A stretch of DNA of 64,000 nt from Paracoccus sp. N5 (GTDB taxonomy: Bacteria; Pseudomonadota; Alphaproteobacteria; Rhodobacterales; Rhodobacteraceae), in contig NZ_AQUO01000001.1 in assembly GCF_000371965.1 (NCBI RefSeq), positions 248,001 through 312,000 of the forward strand, written 5' to 3'. The notes beneath the pieces are model-generated. The model worked only from the letters and a program-made list of their open reading frames with translations. It was not told where the DNA came from and did not search any database. Position numbers and translations under genes: made by a program. Below are positions 1-8,459 of this stretch, in pieces; position 1 is the stretch's first letter; each line of letters opens with the position of its first letter.

Positions 1-2
1 CG

Positions 3-89
3 CTTTATTTCATCAGCCACCCGCTGCCGGTCGAACTGCTGCTGACCGGGGGCCAGGTGCAGGACGTGACGCGGATCCGGGGCGCCTGA
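3..89 (+). CDS. C-terminal fragment of an unidentified protein
   Basis: The window opens inside a reading frame that ends with TGA at 87-89. The visible 28 residues include YFISHPLPVELLLTGG and end in RIRGA. The codon use is GC-rich at third positions, like the neighbouring genes, but the fragment is too short to assign to a family. It runs towards the Mrp operon, whose first start codon is 135 bases further on. Confidence 0.4.
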   Translation, partial: LYFISHPLPVELLLTGGQVQDVTRIRGA

Positions 90-161
90 CGCCCGGCGCC
101 CCGCGCCTGATAAAAATTGCATGAACCCGCGGATTCGGGTCGTTTTTCCCGACCGGGTCAG

Positions 162-191
162 TTGTGTTTTCCCGGCTCCGGCGGCTATGAT
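162..191 (+). promoter_or_regulatory. candidate promoter of the mrp operon
   Basis: A -35-like TTGTGT (162-167) and a -10-like TATGAT (186-191, 5 of 6 matches to TATAAT) are separated by 18 bases and lie just upstream of mrpA. A start near 198 would give a leader of about 26 nt. This is read by eye from spacing and consensus only. Confidence 0.35.
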
Positions 192-223
192 CGGCTGCAA
201 CCCCGAACCCGATAAGGACGCCG

Positions 224-3154
224 ATGGTCGAACAGAACCTGTTGCTCCTGCTTGTTCTGACGCCCTTCGTGTCGGCCGCCCTGGCGGCCACCCTGCCCAT
301 CGGCGCCCGCAATGCCGAGGCCTGGCTCGCCGGGCTGACCATGCTGCTGGCCCTGGCCATCCTGGCGGTGCTCTACCCCGCCGTGACCGAGGGCGGGGTC
401 ATCACCGGCACCTTCCGCTGGGTCAGCTCGGTCGGGCTGGACCTGACCTTTCGCATCGACGGTTTTTCCTGGCTTTTCATGGTGCTGGTGGCCGGGATCG
501 GCTTCCTGGTCATCCTTTACGCGCGCTATTACATGGGGCCGGACGACCCGGTGCCGCGGCTTTATTCCTGCCTCTTGGCCTTTGCCGGCGCCATGTCCGG
601 CCTGCTGCTGTCGGGCAATATCATCATGCTGGTGGTGTTCTGGGAGCTGACCAGCCTGATCTCCTTCCTGCTGATCGGCTATTGGTTCCAGCGCCAGGAC
701 GCGCGCGACGGGGCGCGGCTGTCGCTGATCGTCACCGCCTCGGGCGGGCTCTGCCTGATGGTGGCGATGATCCTGATCGGCCAGATCGCCGGCAGCTACG
801 ATCTCGACAAGGTGCTGGCGGCGGGGCCGCAGATCACCGCGCACCGGCTTTACCCGGTGCTGCTGCTGCTGTTCGTGCTGGGCGCCTTTACCAAATCGGC
901 GCAGTTCCCGTTCCATTTCTGGCTGCCGAACGCCATGGCGGCACCGACGCCGGTCTCCTCCTACCTGCATTCCGCGACCATGGTGAAGGCCGGGGTCTTC
1001 GTGCTGCTGCGCTTCCACCCGGCACTGGGGGGGACGAGCGAGTGGTTCCAGCTGGTGACCGGCATCGGCTTGGCGACGCTGCTTCTGGGAGCGGTGGTCG
1101 CGCTGTTCCGCCATGACCTGAAGGGCCTGCTGGCCTATTCCACGATCAGCCACCTTGGCCTCATCACCGCGCTGGCCGGCATCGGCAGCCCCTTCGCGCT
1201 GATCGCGGCGGTGTTCCACATCGTGAACCACGCGGTCTTCAAGGCCTCGCTGTTCATGGCCGCCGGCATCATCGACCACGAGACCGGCACCCGCGACATG
1301 CGCCGCCTGTCGGGCCTGGCGCGCGCCATGCCGGTGACGGCGGCGCTGGCGATCATCGCATCGGCCTCGATGGCCGGCGTGCCGCTGATGAACGGCTTCC
1401 TGTCCAAGGAGATGTTCTTCGAGGCGACCTATGTCTGGAACAACGGCAGCCCGCTCGACAACCTGGCGCCCTATGTCGCCGTGCTGGCCGGGGCGTTCAG
1501 CGCCGCCTATTCGCTGCGCTTCATCGTCACCGTCTTCTTCGGTCCCAGGGCCGAGGATCTGCCGCAGGAACCGCATGAGCCGCCGCTTCTGATGCGGCTG
1601 CCGGTCGCGGTGCTGGTGGCGAGCTGCCTTGCCATCGGCATCCTTCCCCAGCAGGTGCTCGGTCCCTGGCTTGAGACCGCGAGCATCGCCGTCGTCGGCC
1701 CCGAGCTGCCGCATTTCAGCCTGAAGATCTGGCACGGCATCACCCCCGCCCTGGTCATGAGCCTGATCGCCATGTCGCTGGGCGCGCTGCTCTACCTGTT
1801 GCCGCGCCGGCTGATCGACACGGGCGAGGAAGGCCCGCGCTGGATGCGGGCGCTGGATTTCGCCCGCGGCTTCGACTGGCTTTTGCAGTTCGGCACCATC
1901 CGCGCGCCGCGACTGCTGGTGCGGGTGCTGTCGGCGAACGGGTTGCAGGCGCAGCTGCGCGCCATGGTCCTGCTGGCCCTGGCCGGGGCTTGGTTCGCGG
2001 TCGGGCCGCTGGACTGGAACGTGCCCCTGCCCGGCATCGGCGCCAGCGAGCTGGTCTTCGCGCTGTTGTGGCTGGTCGGCGGCGCCTGCGCGCTGGGGGC
2101 GGGCTGGCAGGCCAAGTATCACCGCTTCGCCGCGCTGATCCTGATGGGCGGCGCCGGGCTGGTGACCTGCGCCACCTTCGTCTGGCTGTCGGCCCCCGAC
2201 CTGGCCGTGACCCAGCTGCTGGTCGAGATCGCGACCACCGCGCTGCTGCTCCTGGGCCTGCGCTGGCTTCCCAAGCGCGACGAGGAGATTGCCGGCGACA
2301 ACAATTTCTCGGCCCGCTCGCGACGCTTCCGCGACCTGTTGATCGCGGTTGCCTGCGGCACCGGCATGACGGCGCTGGCGCTGGCCGTGCTGCTGACGCG
2401 CCCCGGCGCCTCGGTCGGCGACTGGTTCCTGCGCAACGCCTATGTCGAGGGCGGCGGCACCAATGTCGTGAACGTCATCCTGGTCGATTTCCGCGCCTTC
2501 GACACCTTCGGCGAGATCACCGTGCTGGCCGTGGTCGGGCTGACGGTCTATGCCCTGCTGCGCCGCTTCCGCCCGGCGCCGGAAAGCGTCGAGCGGCCGC
2601 GCCCGCAGCTCGATGCCGAGGAACAGGCGCTCGAGGCCTATCTCTTCGTGCCCGGCCTGCTGATGCAATGGATGTTCGCGCCGATCATCGCGCTTTCGGC
2701 CTATCTCTTCGTGCGCGGCCATGACCTGCCCGGCGGCGGCTTTGCGGCCGGGGTCACGCTGGCGATCGGGCTCTTGCTGCAATATGTCGCCGCCAATGTC
2801 CGCTGGGTCGAGGCACGGCTGACCGTGCTGCCGGTGCGCTGGATGGGCACCGGGCTGGTGATCGCCATGGCCGTGGGCGCCGGCGCCTGGGTCTTCGGCT
2901 ATCCCTTCCTCAGCGCGCATGCGCAATACATCGACGTGCCGGTGATCGGAAAGGTGCCCTTCTCGACCGCGATGCTCTTCGATCTCGGGGTGTTCTCGCT
3001 GATCGTGGGCGCCATCGTGCTGATGCTGATCGCCATCGCCCACCAGTCGCTGCGCGTCGCGCCGCGCGCCCGCCCGGTCGAGCCATCCGCCGAATCCGCC
3101 CCCGCAACGCCCGCCGACATGCCCGCCGCAATGCCTGCCGAGGAGACCGCCTGA
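224..3154 (+). CDS. mrpA: Mrp-type cation/proton antiporter subunit A, fused to subunit B
   Basis: Largest membrane subunit (976 aa) of the hetero-oligomeric Mrp (Pha/Mnh) antiporter, which exports Na+ or K+ in exchange for H+ across the inner membrane. The first half resembles NuoL of complex I: the motif FWELTSL with its conserved glutamate near residue 140, and PTPVSSYLHSATMVK near 238-252 with the membrane lysine. The last about 150 residues carry an MrpB-type domain (RGHDLPGGGFAAG near 830), so A and B are one polypeptide, as in the group 2 systems of alphaproteobacteria. No separate mrpB follows. An AAGGA-like site precedes the ATG. The stop overlaps mrpC as TGATG. Confidence 0.93.
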   Translation: MVEQNLLLLLVLTPFVSAALAATLPIGARNAEAWLAGLTMLLALAILAVLYPAVTEGGVITGTFRWVSSVGLDLTFRIDGFSWLFMVLVAGIGFLVILYARYYMGPDDPVPRLYSCLLAFAGAMSGLLLSGNIIMLVVFWELTSLISFLLIGYWFQRQDARDGARLSLIVTASGGLCLMVAMILIGQIAGSYDLDKVLAAGPQITAHRLYPVLLLLFVLGAFTKSAQFPFHFWLPNAMAAPTPVSSYLHSATMVKAGVFVLLRFHPALGGTSEWFQLVTGIGLATLLLGAVVALFRHDLKGLLAYSTISHLGLITALAGIGSPFALIAAVFHIVNHAVFKASLFMAAGIIDHETGTRDMRRLSGLARAMPVTAALAIIASASMAGVPLMNGFLSKEMFFEATYVWNNGSPLDNLAPYVAVLAGAFSAAYSLRFIVTVFFGPRAEDLPQEPHEPPLLMRLPVAVLVASCLAIGILPQQVLGPWLETASIAVVGPELPHFSLKIWHGITPALVMSLIAMSLGALLYLLPRRLIDTGEEGPRWMRALDFARGFDWLLQFGTIRAPRLLVRVLSANGLQAQLRAMVLLALAGAWFAVGPLDWNVPLPGIGASELVFALLWLVGGACALGAGWQAKYHRFAALILMGGAGLVTCATFVWLSAPDLAVTQLLVEIATTALLLLGLRWLPKRDEEIAGDNNFSARSRRFRDLLIAVACGTGMTALALAVLLTRPGASVGDWFLRNAYVEGGGTNVVNVILVDFRAFDTFGEITVLAVVGLTVYALLRRFRPAPESVERPRPQLDAEEQALEAYLFVPGLLMQWMFAPIIALSAYLFVRGHDLPGGGFAAGVTLAIGLLLQYVAANVRWVEARLTVLPVRWMGTGLVIAMAVGAGAWVFGYPFLSAHAQYIDVPVIGKVPFSTAMLFDLGVFSLIVGAIVLMLIAIAHQSLRVAPRARPVEPSAESAPATPADMPAAMPAEETA

Positions 3155-3498
3155 TGGAGCTGATCCTTGCCCTTGCCATCGGCGTTCTGGTCGGCTCCGG
3201 GGTCTGGCTGCTGCTGCGGCCGCGCTCGTATCAGGTGATCGTCGGGCTGTGCCTGCTGGCCTATGGCGTCAACCTGTTCATCTTCGCCATGGGCCGGCTC
3301 TATGTCGGCGCGGCGCCGATCATGCCCAAGGGCGGTTTCGTCGATCCGACCGCCTATGCCGACCCGCTGCCGCAATCGCTGGTGCTGACCGCCATCGTCA
3401 TCAGCTTCGCCACTACGGCGCTGTTCCTGGTGGTGATGATCGCCGCGCGCGGCGTCAGCGGCACCGACCATGTCGACGGGCGGGAGCGCAAGTCATGA
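3154..3498 (+). CDS. mrpC: Mrp antiporter subunit C (NuoK-like)
   Basis: A 114-residue protein with three predicted membrane helices, related to NuoK of complex I, and one of the small core subunits of the Mrp antiporter. The start ATG shares a base with the stop of mrpA. The C-terminus, after about residue 100, is hydrophilic (TDHVDGRERKS). The next gene starts inside its last codons (ATGA), so translation is probably coupled. Length and operon position fit the family. Confidence 0.93.
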   Translation: MELILALAIGVLVGSGVWLLLRPRSYQVIVGLCLLAYGVNLFIFAMGRLYVGAAPIMPKGGFVDPTAYADPLPQSLVLTAIVISFATTALFLVVMIAARGVSGTDHVDGRERKS

Positions 3499-5225
3499 AC
3501 CCCGAGACGATGAGCCCCGACCACCTGATGGTGGCGCCGATCCTGGTCCCGCTGCTGGCCGGCGCGATCATGCTGTTCTACAACGACCGCAACCGCCAGA
3601 CCAAGCTGCTGATCGGGCTGGTGGCGGTGGGCCTGACCTTCCTCGCCTCGGTCGAGCTGATGGCGGACGTGAAATCCGCCAGCGACCATGCCGGCACCGT
3701 GGTCGGGCTGTATCGCCTGGGCGACTGGCCGGTGCCCATCGGCATCGTCTTGGTGCTGGACCGGCTTTCGGCGATGATGGTGATGCTGACCGCGCTGCTG
3801 GCCGGGCCGTCGCTGATCTATGCCGCCGCCGGCTGGCACGGCAAGGGCCAGCATTATCACAGCATGTTCCAGTTCCTGCTGGCCGGGGTGAACGGCGCCT
3901 TCCTGACCGGAGACCTGTTCAACCTCTTCGTCTTCTTCGAGGTCATGCTGGCGGCAAGCTATGGGTTGATGCTGCACGGCTCGGGCCCCGAGCGGATCAA
4001 GGCCGGGCTGCATTACATCGCGGTGAACCTGGCCGCCTCGCTGTTCTTCCTGATCGGGGTGGCGCTGGTCTATGGCACCACGGGCACGCTCAACATGGCC
4101 GACATCGGCCGCGCGCTCTATTGGCTGGACGACGCCCAGCGGATGCTGTTCCACACCGCCGCCGCCTTCCTGGGCCTGGCCTTCCTGATCAAGGCCGCGG
4201 CCTGGCCCCTGTGCTTCTGGCTGCCGCCGACCTATGGCGCGGCCTCGCCGCCGGCGGCGGCGATCATGGCGATCATGACCAAGGTCGGGATCTATGTCAT
4301 CCTGCGGCTGTCGCTGCTGGTGCTGGGCCCCGATTCCGGGCCCTCGGCCGGGTTCGGGGCGCCGGTGCTGATGATCGGCGGGCTTCTGACCATGGGTTTC
4401 GGCATGATCGGCATCCTCGGCACGCCCGAGCTGGTGCGCAAGGGCGGCTATATCGCGATCATTTCCTCGGGGACGGTGCTCTCGGCGGTGGGCTTTGCCC
4501 AGGCCGGCGGCGGCGCCCTGATGCTGGGCGGCGCGCTCTACTACCTGGTGGGCTCGACCGCCGCGATCTCGGCCTTCTTCCTGATCGCCGAGCCGGTCAG
4601 CCGCGGCGACGAGGGCAATGACGAGACCCGGATCGAGGATGACGCCGACCCGCTCAGCGAACGCTGGCAGCCGATGGGCCTCGATACCGTCGAGGACATG
4701 AGCACGCCGGCCAGCACACGCACCGTCAGCTGGCTGACCATGGCGGTCTGCTTCGCGCTGGTCGCGGCGATGATCGCCGGCCTGCCGCCGCTGCCGGGCT
4801 TCATCGGCAAGTTCGCCATCCTTCAGGGCGCGATCCGCGACAATCTCAACGCCTCGGGGATGCTGCCGGTGATCCTGTGGATCTATGCCGCCATGCTGAT
4901 CCTGTCGGGCCTGGGCGCGCTGATCGCGCTGATGCGCTTCGGCATCCGCCGCTTCTGGGCCGAGGGCGGGCCGACGCCGCGCATCCTGGCGCTGGAGGTG
5001 GTGCCGGTGGTCATGCTGCTGGTGATGATCGGCTTGCAGACCGTGCGCGCCGACGCGGTGATGAACTATACCCGCGCCACCGCCACGGCGCTGCTCGAAC
5101 CCGGCGTCTATCGCAAGGCGGTGCTGGCCGGGGCGCAGGACGTGCGCGCCGCGCCGGCGCAGAACAGCGCCCCCGACCCGACCGTCGCCGATACGCCCGA
5201 GCCGCAGGCGGAGGTCCGGCAATGA
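3495..5225 (+). CDS. mrpD: Mrp antiporter subunit D (NuoM/N-like)
   Basis: A 576-residue polytopic membrane protein of the proton-translocating NuoL/M/N family, the second large subunit of the Mrp complex. The motif FFEVMLAASYGLML near residue 150 carries the conserved membrane glutamate, and an AAWPLCFWLPPTYGAASPPA segment near 235-255 matches the family. I chose the ATG at 3495, which overlaps the mrpC stop as ATGA and gives a family-typical N-terminus. The open frame extends upstream, but those codons lie inside mrpC. A hydrophilic loop near residue 370-400 and an acidic tail are present. Confidence 0.93.
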   Translation: MNPETMSPDHLMVAPILVPLLAGAIMLFYNDRNRQTKLLIGLVAVGLTFLASVELMADVKSASDHAGTVVGLYRLGDWPVPIGIVLVLDRLSAMMVMLTALLAGPSLIYAAAGWHGKGQHYHSMFQFLLAGVNGAFLTGDLFNLFVFFEVMLAASYGLMLHGSGPERIKAGLHYIAVNLAASLFFLIGVALVYGTTGTLNMADIGRALYWLDDAQRMLFHTAAAFLGLAFLIKAAAWPLCFWLPPTYGAASPPAAAIMAIMTKVGIYVILRLSLLVLGPDSGPSAGFGAPVLMIGGLLTMGFGMIGILGTPELVRKGGYIAIISSGTVLSAVGFAQAGGGALMLGGALYYLVGSTAAISAFFLIAEPVSRGDEGNDETRIEDDADPLSERWQPMGLDTVEDMSTPASTRTVSWLTMAVCFALVAAMIAGLPPLPGFIGKFAILQGAIRDNLNASGMLPVILWIYAAMLILSGLGALIALMRFGIRRFWAEGGPTPRILALEVVPVVMLLVMIGLQTVRADAVMNYTRATATALLEPGVYRKAVLAGAQDVRAAPAQNSAPDPTVADTPEPQAEVRQ

Positions 5226-5710
5226 CCCGCGCCATCCCGCATCCCGTGCTCTCGGCCGTGCTTGTGCTGATGTGGCTGCTGCTGACCAGCTTTTCGCTGG
5301 GCAACCTGGCTCTGGGCACGGTGATCGCGCTGACCGCCGGCTGGGCCGTCGAGCACCTGCACCCGCCCCGGCCCAAGTTCCGCCGCTGGTCGGTGATCCC
5401 GCTGCTGATGGGGATCGTGGCCCGGGACATCCTGCGCTCGAACATCGCCGTGGCGCGCGTTCTGCTGCTGGGGCCGAACCACCCGGCCTATCACTCGGGC
5501 TTCGTCGAGTTGCAACTGCGCCTGCGCGACCCGAACGCCATCGCGGTCCTGGCGATCATCCTGACCGCCACACCCGGCACCGCCTGGATCGAGTTCGAGC
5601 AGGAGGACGGCCGCCTGCTGCTGCATGTCCTCGACCTGCGCAGCGAGGACGACTGGCAGACCCTGATCCGCGACCGCTACGAATCCCTGCTGATGGAGAT
5701 TTTCGAATGA
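5222..5710 (+). CDS. mrpE: Mrp antiporter subunit E
   Basis: 162 residues: two or three N-terminal membrane helices followed by a soluble domain containing LTATPGTAWIEFE, a motif typical of MrpE/PhaE. In known systems this subunit is needed for assembly of the complex. It starts within the mrpD stop (ATGA) and ends within the mrpF start (ATGA), so it sits in an unbroken translational chain. Confidence 0.92.
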   Translation: MTRAIPHPVLSAVLVLMWLLLTSFSLGNLALGTVIALTAGWAVEHLHPPRPKFRRWSVIPLLMGIVARDILRSNIAVARVLLLGPNHPAYHSGFVELQLRLRDPNAIAVLAIILTATPGTAWIEFEQEDGRLLLHVLDLRSEDDWQTLIRDRYESLLMEIFE

Positions 5711-5988
5711 GCTCCGAAATCCTCCGCTTTGCCTTGGGCTATGCCCAGATCGCGCTGATCATCGCCCTGGCGCTGGCCTGCTGGCGCATGCTGCGCGGGC
5801 CGCGGGCCCAGGACCGGGTGCTGGCGCTGGACACCATGTATATGAACGCCATGCTGCTGTTCCTGGTCATCGGCATGGTCAACGGCAATGTCTTCTTCTT
5901 CGAGGGCGCGCTGGTCATCGCCGTGCTGGGCTTTGTCGCCACGGTCTGCGCGGCCAAGTTCCTGATGCGCGGCGAGGTGATCGAATGA
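5707..5988 (+). CDS. mrpF: Mrp antiporter subunit F
   Basis: 93 residues with three predicted membrane helices and the motif RGPRAQDRVLALDTM, diagnostic of MrpF/PhaF. It is a small integral subunit of the Mrp antiporter. Both ends overlap the neighbouring genes by 4 nt. Confidence 0.92.
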   Translation: MSSEILRFALGYAQIALIIALALACWRMLRGPRAQDRVLALDTMYMNAMLLFLVIGMVNGNVFFFEGALVIAVLGFVATVCAAKFLMRGEVIE

Positions 5989-6461
5989 GGCACCTGGAAC
6001 AGCTGCCGCCCTGGGCCGCGGTCGTGATCGCGCTGCTGGTCGTCACCGGCGCCTCGCTGACGGTGCTGGGCGGGCTGGGGCTGGTGCGGCTGAAAAGCTT
6101 CTATCAGCGGCTGCACGCGCCGACGCTGGGCTACAGCTATGGCACGCTGCTGATCGTGCTGGCCTCGATGCTGATGTTCACCCTGCTGGAAAGCCGGCTG
6201 GTGGTGCACGAGCTGACGATCGGCATCTTCATCATGGCGACGACGCCGATCACGCTTCTGATGCTCGGCCGCGCGGCGCTGCGCCGCGACCGCGACGCCA
6301 AGCTCGGCCATGACGAGGCGGTGCCGCCCCGCATCCCGCGCGAGGACCGCCCGGCCGAGCCGCGCGGCCAGACCGGCCATGGCGAGGGGCTGGAGGATGC
6401 CGGCCTGCTGCCCGACCCCGAGCGCGAAGAGCGCGAGCGCGCGGATCAGGCCCGCGACTGA
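5985..6461 (+). CDS. mrpG: Mrp antiporter subunit G
   Basis: 158 residues, the last gene of the operon. Three membrane helices contain the family motif LVRLKSFYQRLHAPTLG near residue 35-50. After about residue 100 comes a long charged tail, longer than in many homologues, rich in Arg, Glu and Asp. The last 16 bases overlap the 3' end of aroB on the opposite strand, leaving no room for a terminator between the two genes. Confidence 0.9.
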   Translation: MRHLEQLPPWAAVVIALLVVTGASLTVLGGLGLVRLKSFYQRLHAPTLGYSYGTLLIVLASMLMFTLLESRLVVHELTIGIFIMATTPITLLMLGRAALRRDRDAKLGHDEAVPPRIPREDRPAEPRGQTGHGEGLEDAGLLPDPEREERERADQARD

Positions 6462-7552
6462 GCCAGCACCGCGCGCAGCGCCTCGGGCGGCACGGCGTCG
6501 GTGACGAAGGCCTGACCGATGCCGCGCGCCAGCACGAAGCGCAGCCGGCCGTCCTGCACCTTCTTGTCCTGGCCCATCAGCCCGATCAGCGCCTCGTCAT
6601 CCGGCAGGTCGCCCGGAATGTCGGCAATGCGCGAGGGCAGGCCCATGGCGGCGAGATGCGCCGCGACGCGCGACGGCGCCTCCTGGCTGCACAGGCCGAG
6701 CCGCGCCGACAGCTCGAAGGCCAGCGCGCAGCCGATCGCCACCCCCTCGCCATGCAGCAGCCGGTCGGAATAGCCGGTCGCCGATTCCAGCGCATGGCCG
6801 AAGGTATGGCCCAGGTTCAGAAGCGCCCGCTCGCCCTGCTCGGTCTCGTCGCGCTGGACGATGCCGGCCTTCATGGCGACGGAATGGCGCACGGCATGCT
6901 GGCGCAGGCCCGCGTCGCTGGCGAGCCCCGTCGCATTGGCCTCGAGCCATTCGAAGAAATCCTCGTCGCCCAGCAACCCGTATTTCGCCACCTCGCCGTA
7001 ACCAGCGCGGAAATCGCGCGGGCTCAGCGTGGTCAGCACGTCGATGTCGGCCAGCACCAGCGCCGGCTGGTGAAAGGCGCCGATCAGGTTCTTGCCATGC
7101 GGGCTGTTGATGCCGGTCTTGCCGCCGACCGAGCTGTCGACCTGCGCCAGCAGCGTCGTCGGGATCTGCACGAAGCGCACGCCCCGGCGCAGGATCGCGG
7201 CGGCAAAACCCGCAAGATCGCCGATGACGCCGCCGCCAAGCGCGATCACCAGGTCCTTGCGCTCGATCCGGCGCGCCAGCAGCCATTCCACCGCATCGCC
7301 CAGCCGCGACCAGCTTTTCGTGGCCTCGCCCGCCGGCAGCGCCAGGGCCGGTGCCTCGATACCGGCGCGGGCCAGCGACTCTTGCAGCGTGGCCAGGTGG
7401 CGCGCGGCCACCGTCTCGTCGGTCAGGACGGCGACGCGGCGCTGGCCGGCCAGGGCGGTGATCTCGTCGCCGGCGCGGTCCAGCAGGCCCTGGCCGATGC
7501 GCACGTCATAGGAACGCGCGCCCAAATCGACGCGCACGGTTTCGATGCTCAT
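6446..7552 (-). CDS. aroB: 3-dehydroquinate synthase
   Basis: 368 residues. Converts DAHP to 3-dehydroquinate, the second step of the shikimate pathway, in the cytoplasm with NAD+ and a divalent metal. The signature runs from GGGVIGDLAGFAA near residue 105 through RFVQIPTTLLAQVDSSVGGK, and the metal-binding HTFGHALE lies near residue 250. The start overlaps the aroK stop (ATGA), so the two shikimate genes form a coupled pair. The 3' end overlaps mrpG convergently. Confidence 0.96.
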   Translation of the reverse strand: MSIETVRVDLGARSYDVRIGQGLLDRAGDEITALAGQRRVAVLTDETVAARHLATLQESLARAGIEAPALALPAGEATKSWSRLGDAVEWLLARRIERKDLVIALGGGVIGDLAGFAAAILRRGVRFVQIPTTLLAQVDSSVGGKTGINSPHGKNLIGAFHQPALVLADIDVLTTLSPRDFRAGYGEVAKYGLLGDEDFFEWLEANATGLASDAGLRQHAVRHSVAMKAGIVQRDETEQGERALLNLGHTFGHALESATGYSDRLLHGEGVAIGCALAFELSARLGLCSQEAPSRVAAHLAAMGLPSRIADIPGDLPDDEALIGLMGQDKKVQDGRLRFVLARGIGQAFVTDAVPPEALRAVLAQSRA

Positions 7553-8085
7553 TGGCCCTCCAGAATGCCGGGATCATGCGCCCGGATCGCGTCCAGGGCG
7601 CGGGTGGCGGTGTCCTCGATGCTGTCGCCGCGCCGGGCGGGGACGCAAATGTCGGCCAGCGCATAGACCGGGCTGCGCTCGGCCAGCAGCCGCTCCAGCG
7701 TGCCGCGCGGATCGGCGGTCTGCAGCAGGGGCCGCGTGGGCCGGTGCCGGACCCGGTGCCACAGCGTGTCGAGGTCGCAATCCAGCCAGACCGAGACGCC
7801 ATGCGCGCCGATGCGCTCGCGGTTCTCGGATCGCATCCAGGCGCCGCCGCCGGTCGAAACGATGCTGTTGCCGGTGGCCAGCACCCGGCCCAGCACCTCG
7901 GATTCGCGGGCACGGAAGAAATCCTCGCCGTCGCGGGCAAAGATCTCGGGAATGGTCATGGCGGCGGCGCGCTCGATCTCGGTATCGGTATCCGCGAACG
8001 GCCGGCGCAAGCGGCGCGCGAGCTCGCCCCCGATGGCGGTCTTGCCCGCCCCCATCATCCCGATCAGCACGATATTCCGCCGCAT
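7549..8085 (-). CDS. aroK: shikimate kinase
   Basis: 178 residues. Phosphorylates shikimate with ATP. The P-loop GMMGAGKT spans residues 9-16, DTD (shikimate/Mg2+ binding) lies near 33, and STGGG lies near 77. I chose the ATG at 8085 because it places the P-loop at the usual distance from the N-terminus. The frame stays open to 8208, but the extra residues resemble no kinase. Coupled to aroB by a 4-nt overlap. Confidence 0.95.
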   Translation of the reverse strand: MRRNIVLIGMMGAGKTAIGGELARRLRRPFADTDTEIERAAAMTIPEIFARDGEDFFRARESEVLGRVLATGNSIVSTGGGAWMRSENRERIGAHGVSVWLDCDLDTLWHRVRHRPTRPLLQTADPRGTLERLLAERSPVYALADICVPARRGDSIEDTATRALDAIRAHDPGILEGQ

Positions 8086-8213
8086 CACCCCCACCGGATT
8101 CCCTCGTTCGCAACGGCTGTGACTGATGGCGTGATCTTTCGGGAAATGCCATATATATTTCGCGCGAACCGGCGAGAGACCGGCATATGATCGAGGCGGA
8201 AAGGGCATTTTTC

Positions 8214-8459
8214 ATGCGAGTTTTGAAATTGGTGGTGATTCTGGTGATCCTGATTCTGGCAGGACTGGCCGGCTACGCCTATTTCGGCGACATGACCTCG
8301 GACCCGCGCGAGATGCGCACGCCGGTCGAGCTGGACCTGGGCGCGCCGGTGCCGGCGCTGCCGGCGGAAACCGCCGCCGGCACCGCGCCGGCGACCGCCC
8401 CTGCCACAACGGCAACCGCGACCGCGGGCACGGATGCGGGACAAGATGACCTCGACTGA
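8214..8459 (+). CDS. small single-pass membrane protein, unknown function
   Basis: 81 residues. A hydrophobic helix (residues 4-24, VLKLVVILVILILAGLAGYA) is followed by a short linker with DMTSDPREMRTPVELDLGAPV and an Ala/Thr-rich tail. The start at 8214 follows a GGAAAGG site at a good distance; an in-frame ATG at 8187 is possible. Divergent from aroK. Its last 14-26 bases overlap the next gene, so the two are probably co-transcribed. I do not recognise a family. Confidence 0.7.
   Translation: MRVLKLVVILVILILAGLAGYAYFGDMTSDPREMRTPVELDLGAPVPALPAETAAGTAPATAPATTATATAGTDAGQDDLD

Noticed and set aside
185..3043. A 952-codon open frame antisense to mrpA, and similar giant antisense frames at 8212-11052, 11004-13094, 12419-13927, 15945-18572, 34767-37703 and 61085-63691
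   Set aside because: They are rich in His, Gln, Arg, Gly and Asp in the way reverse-complemented high-GC genes always are, match no family, and lie wholly across well-identified genes.
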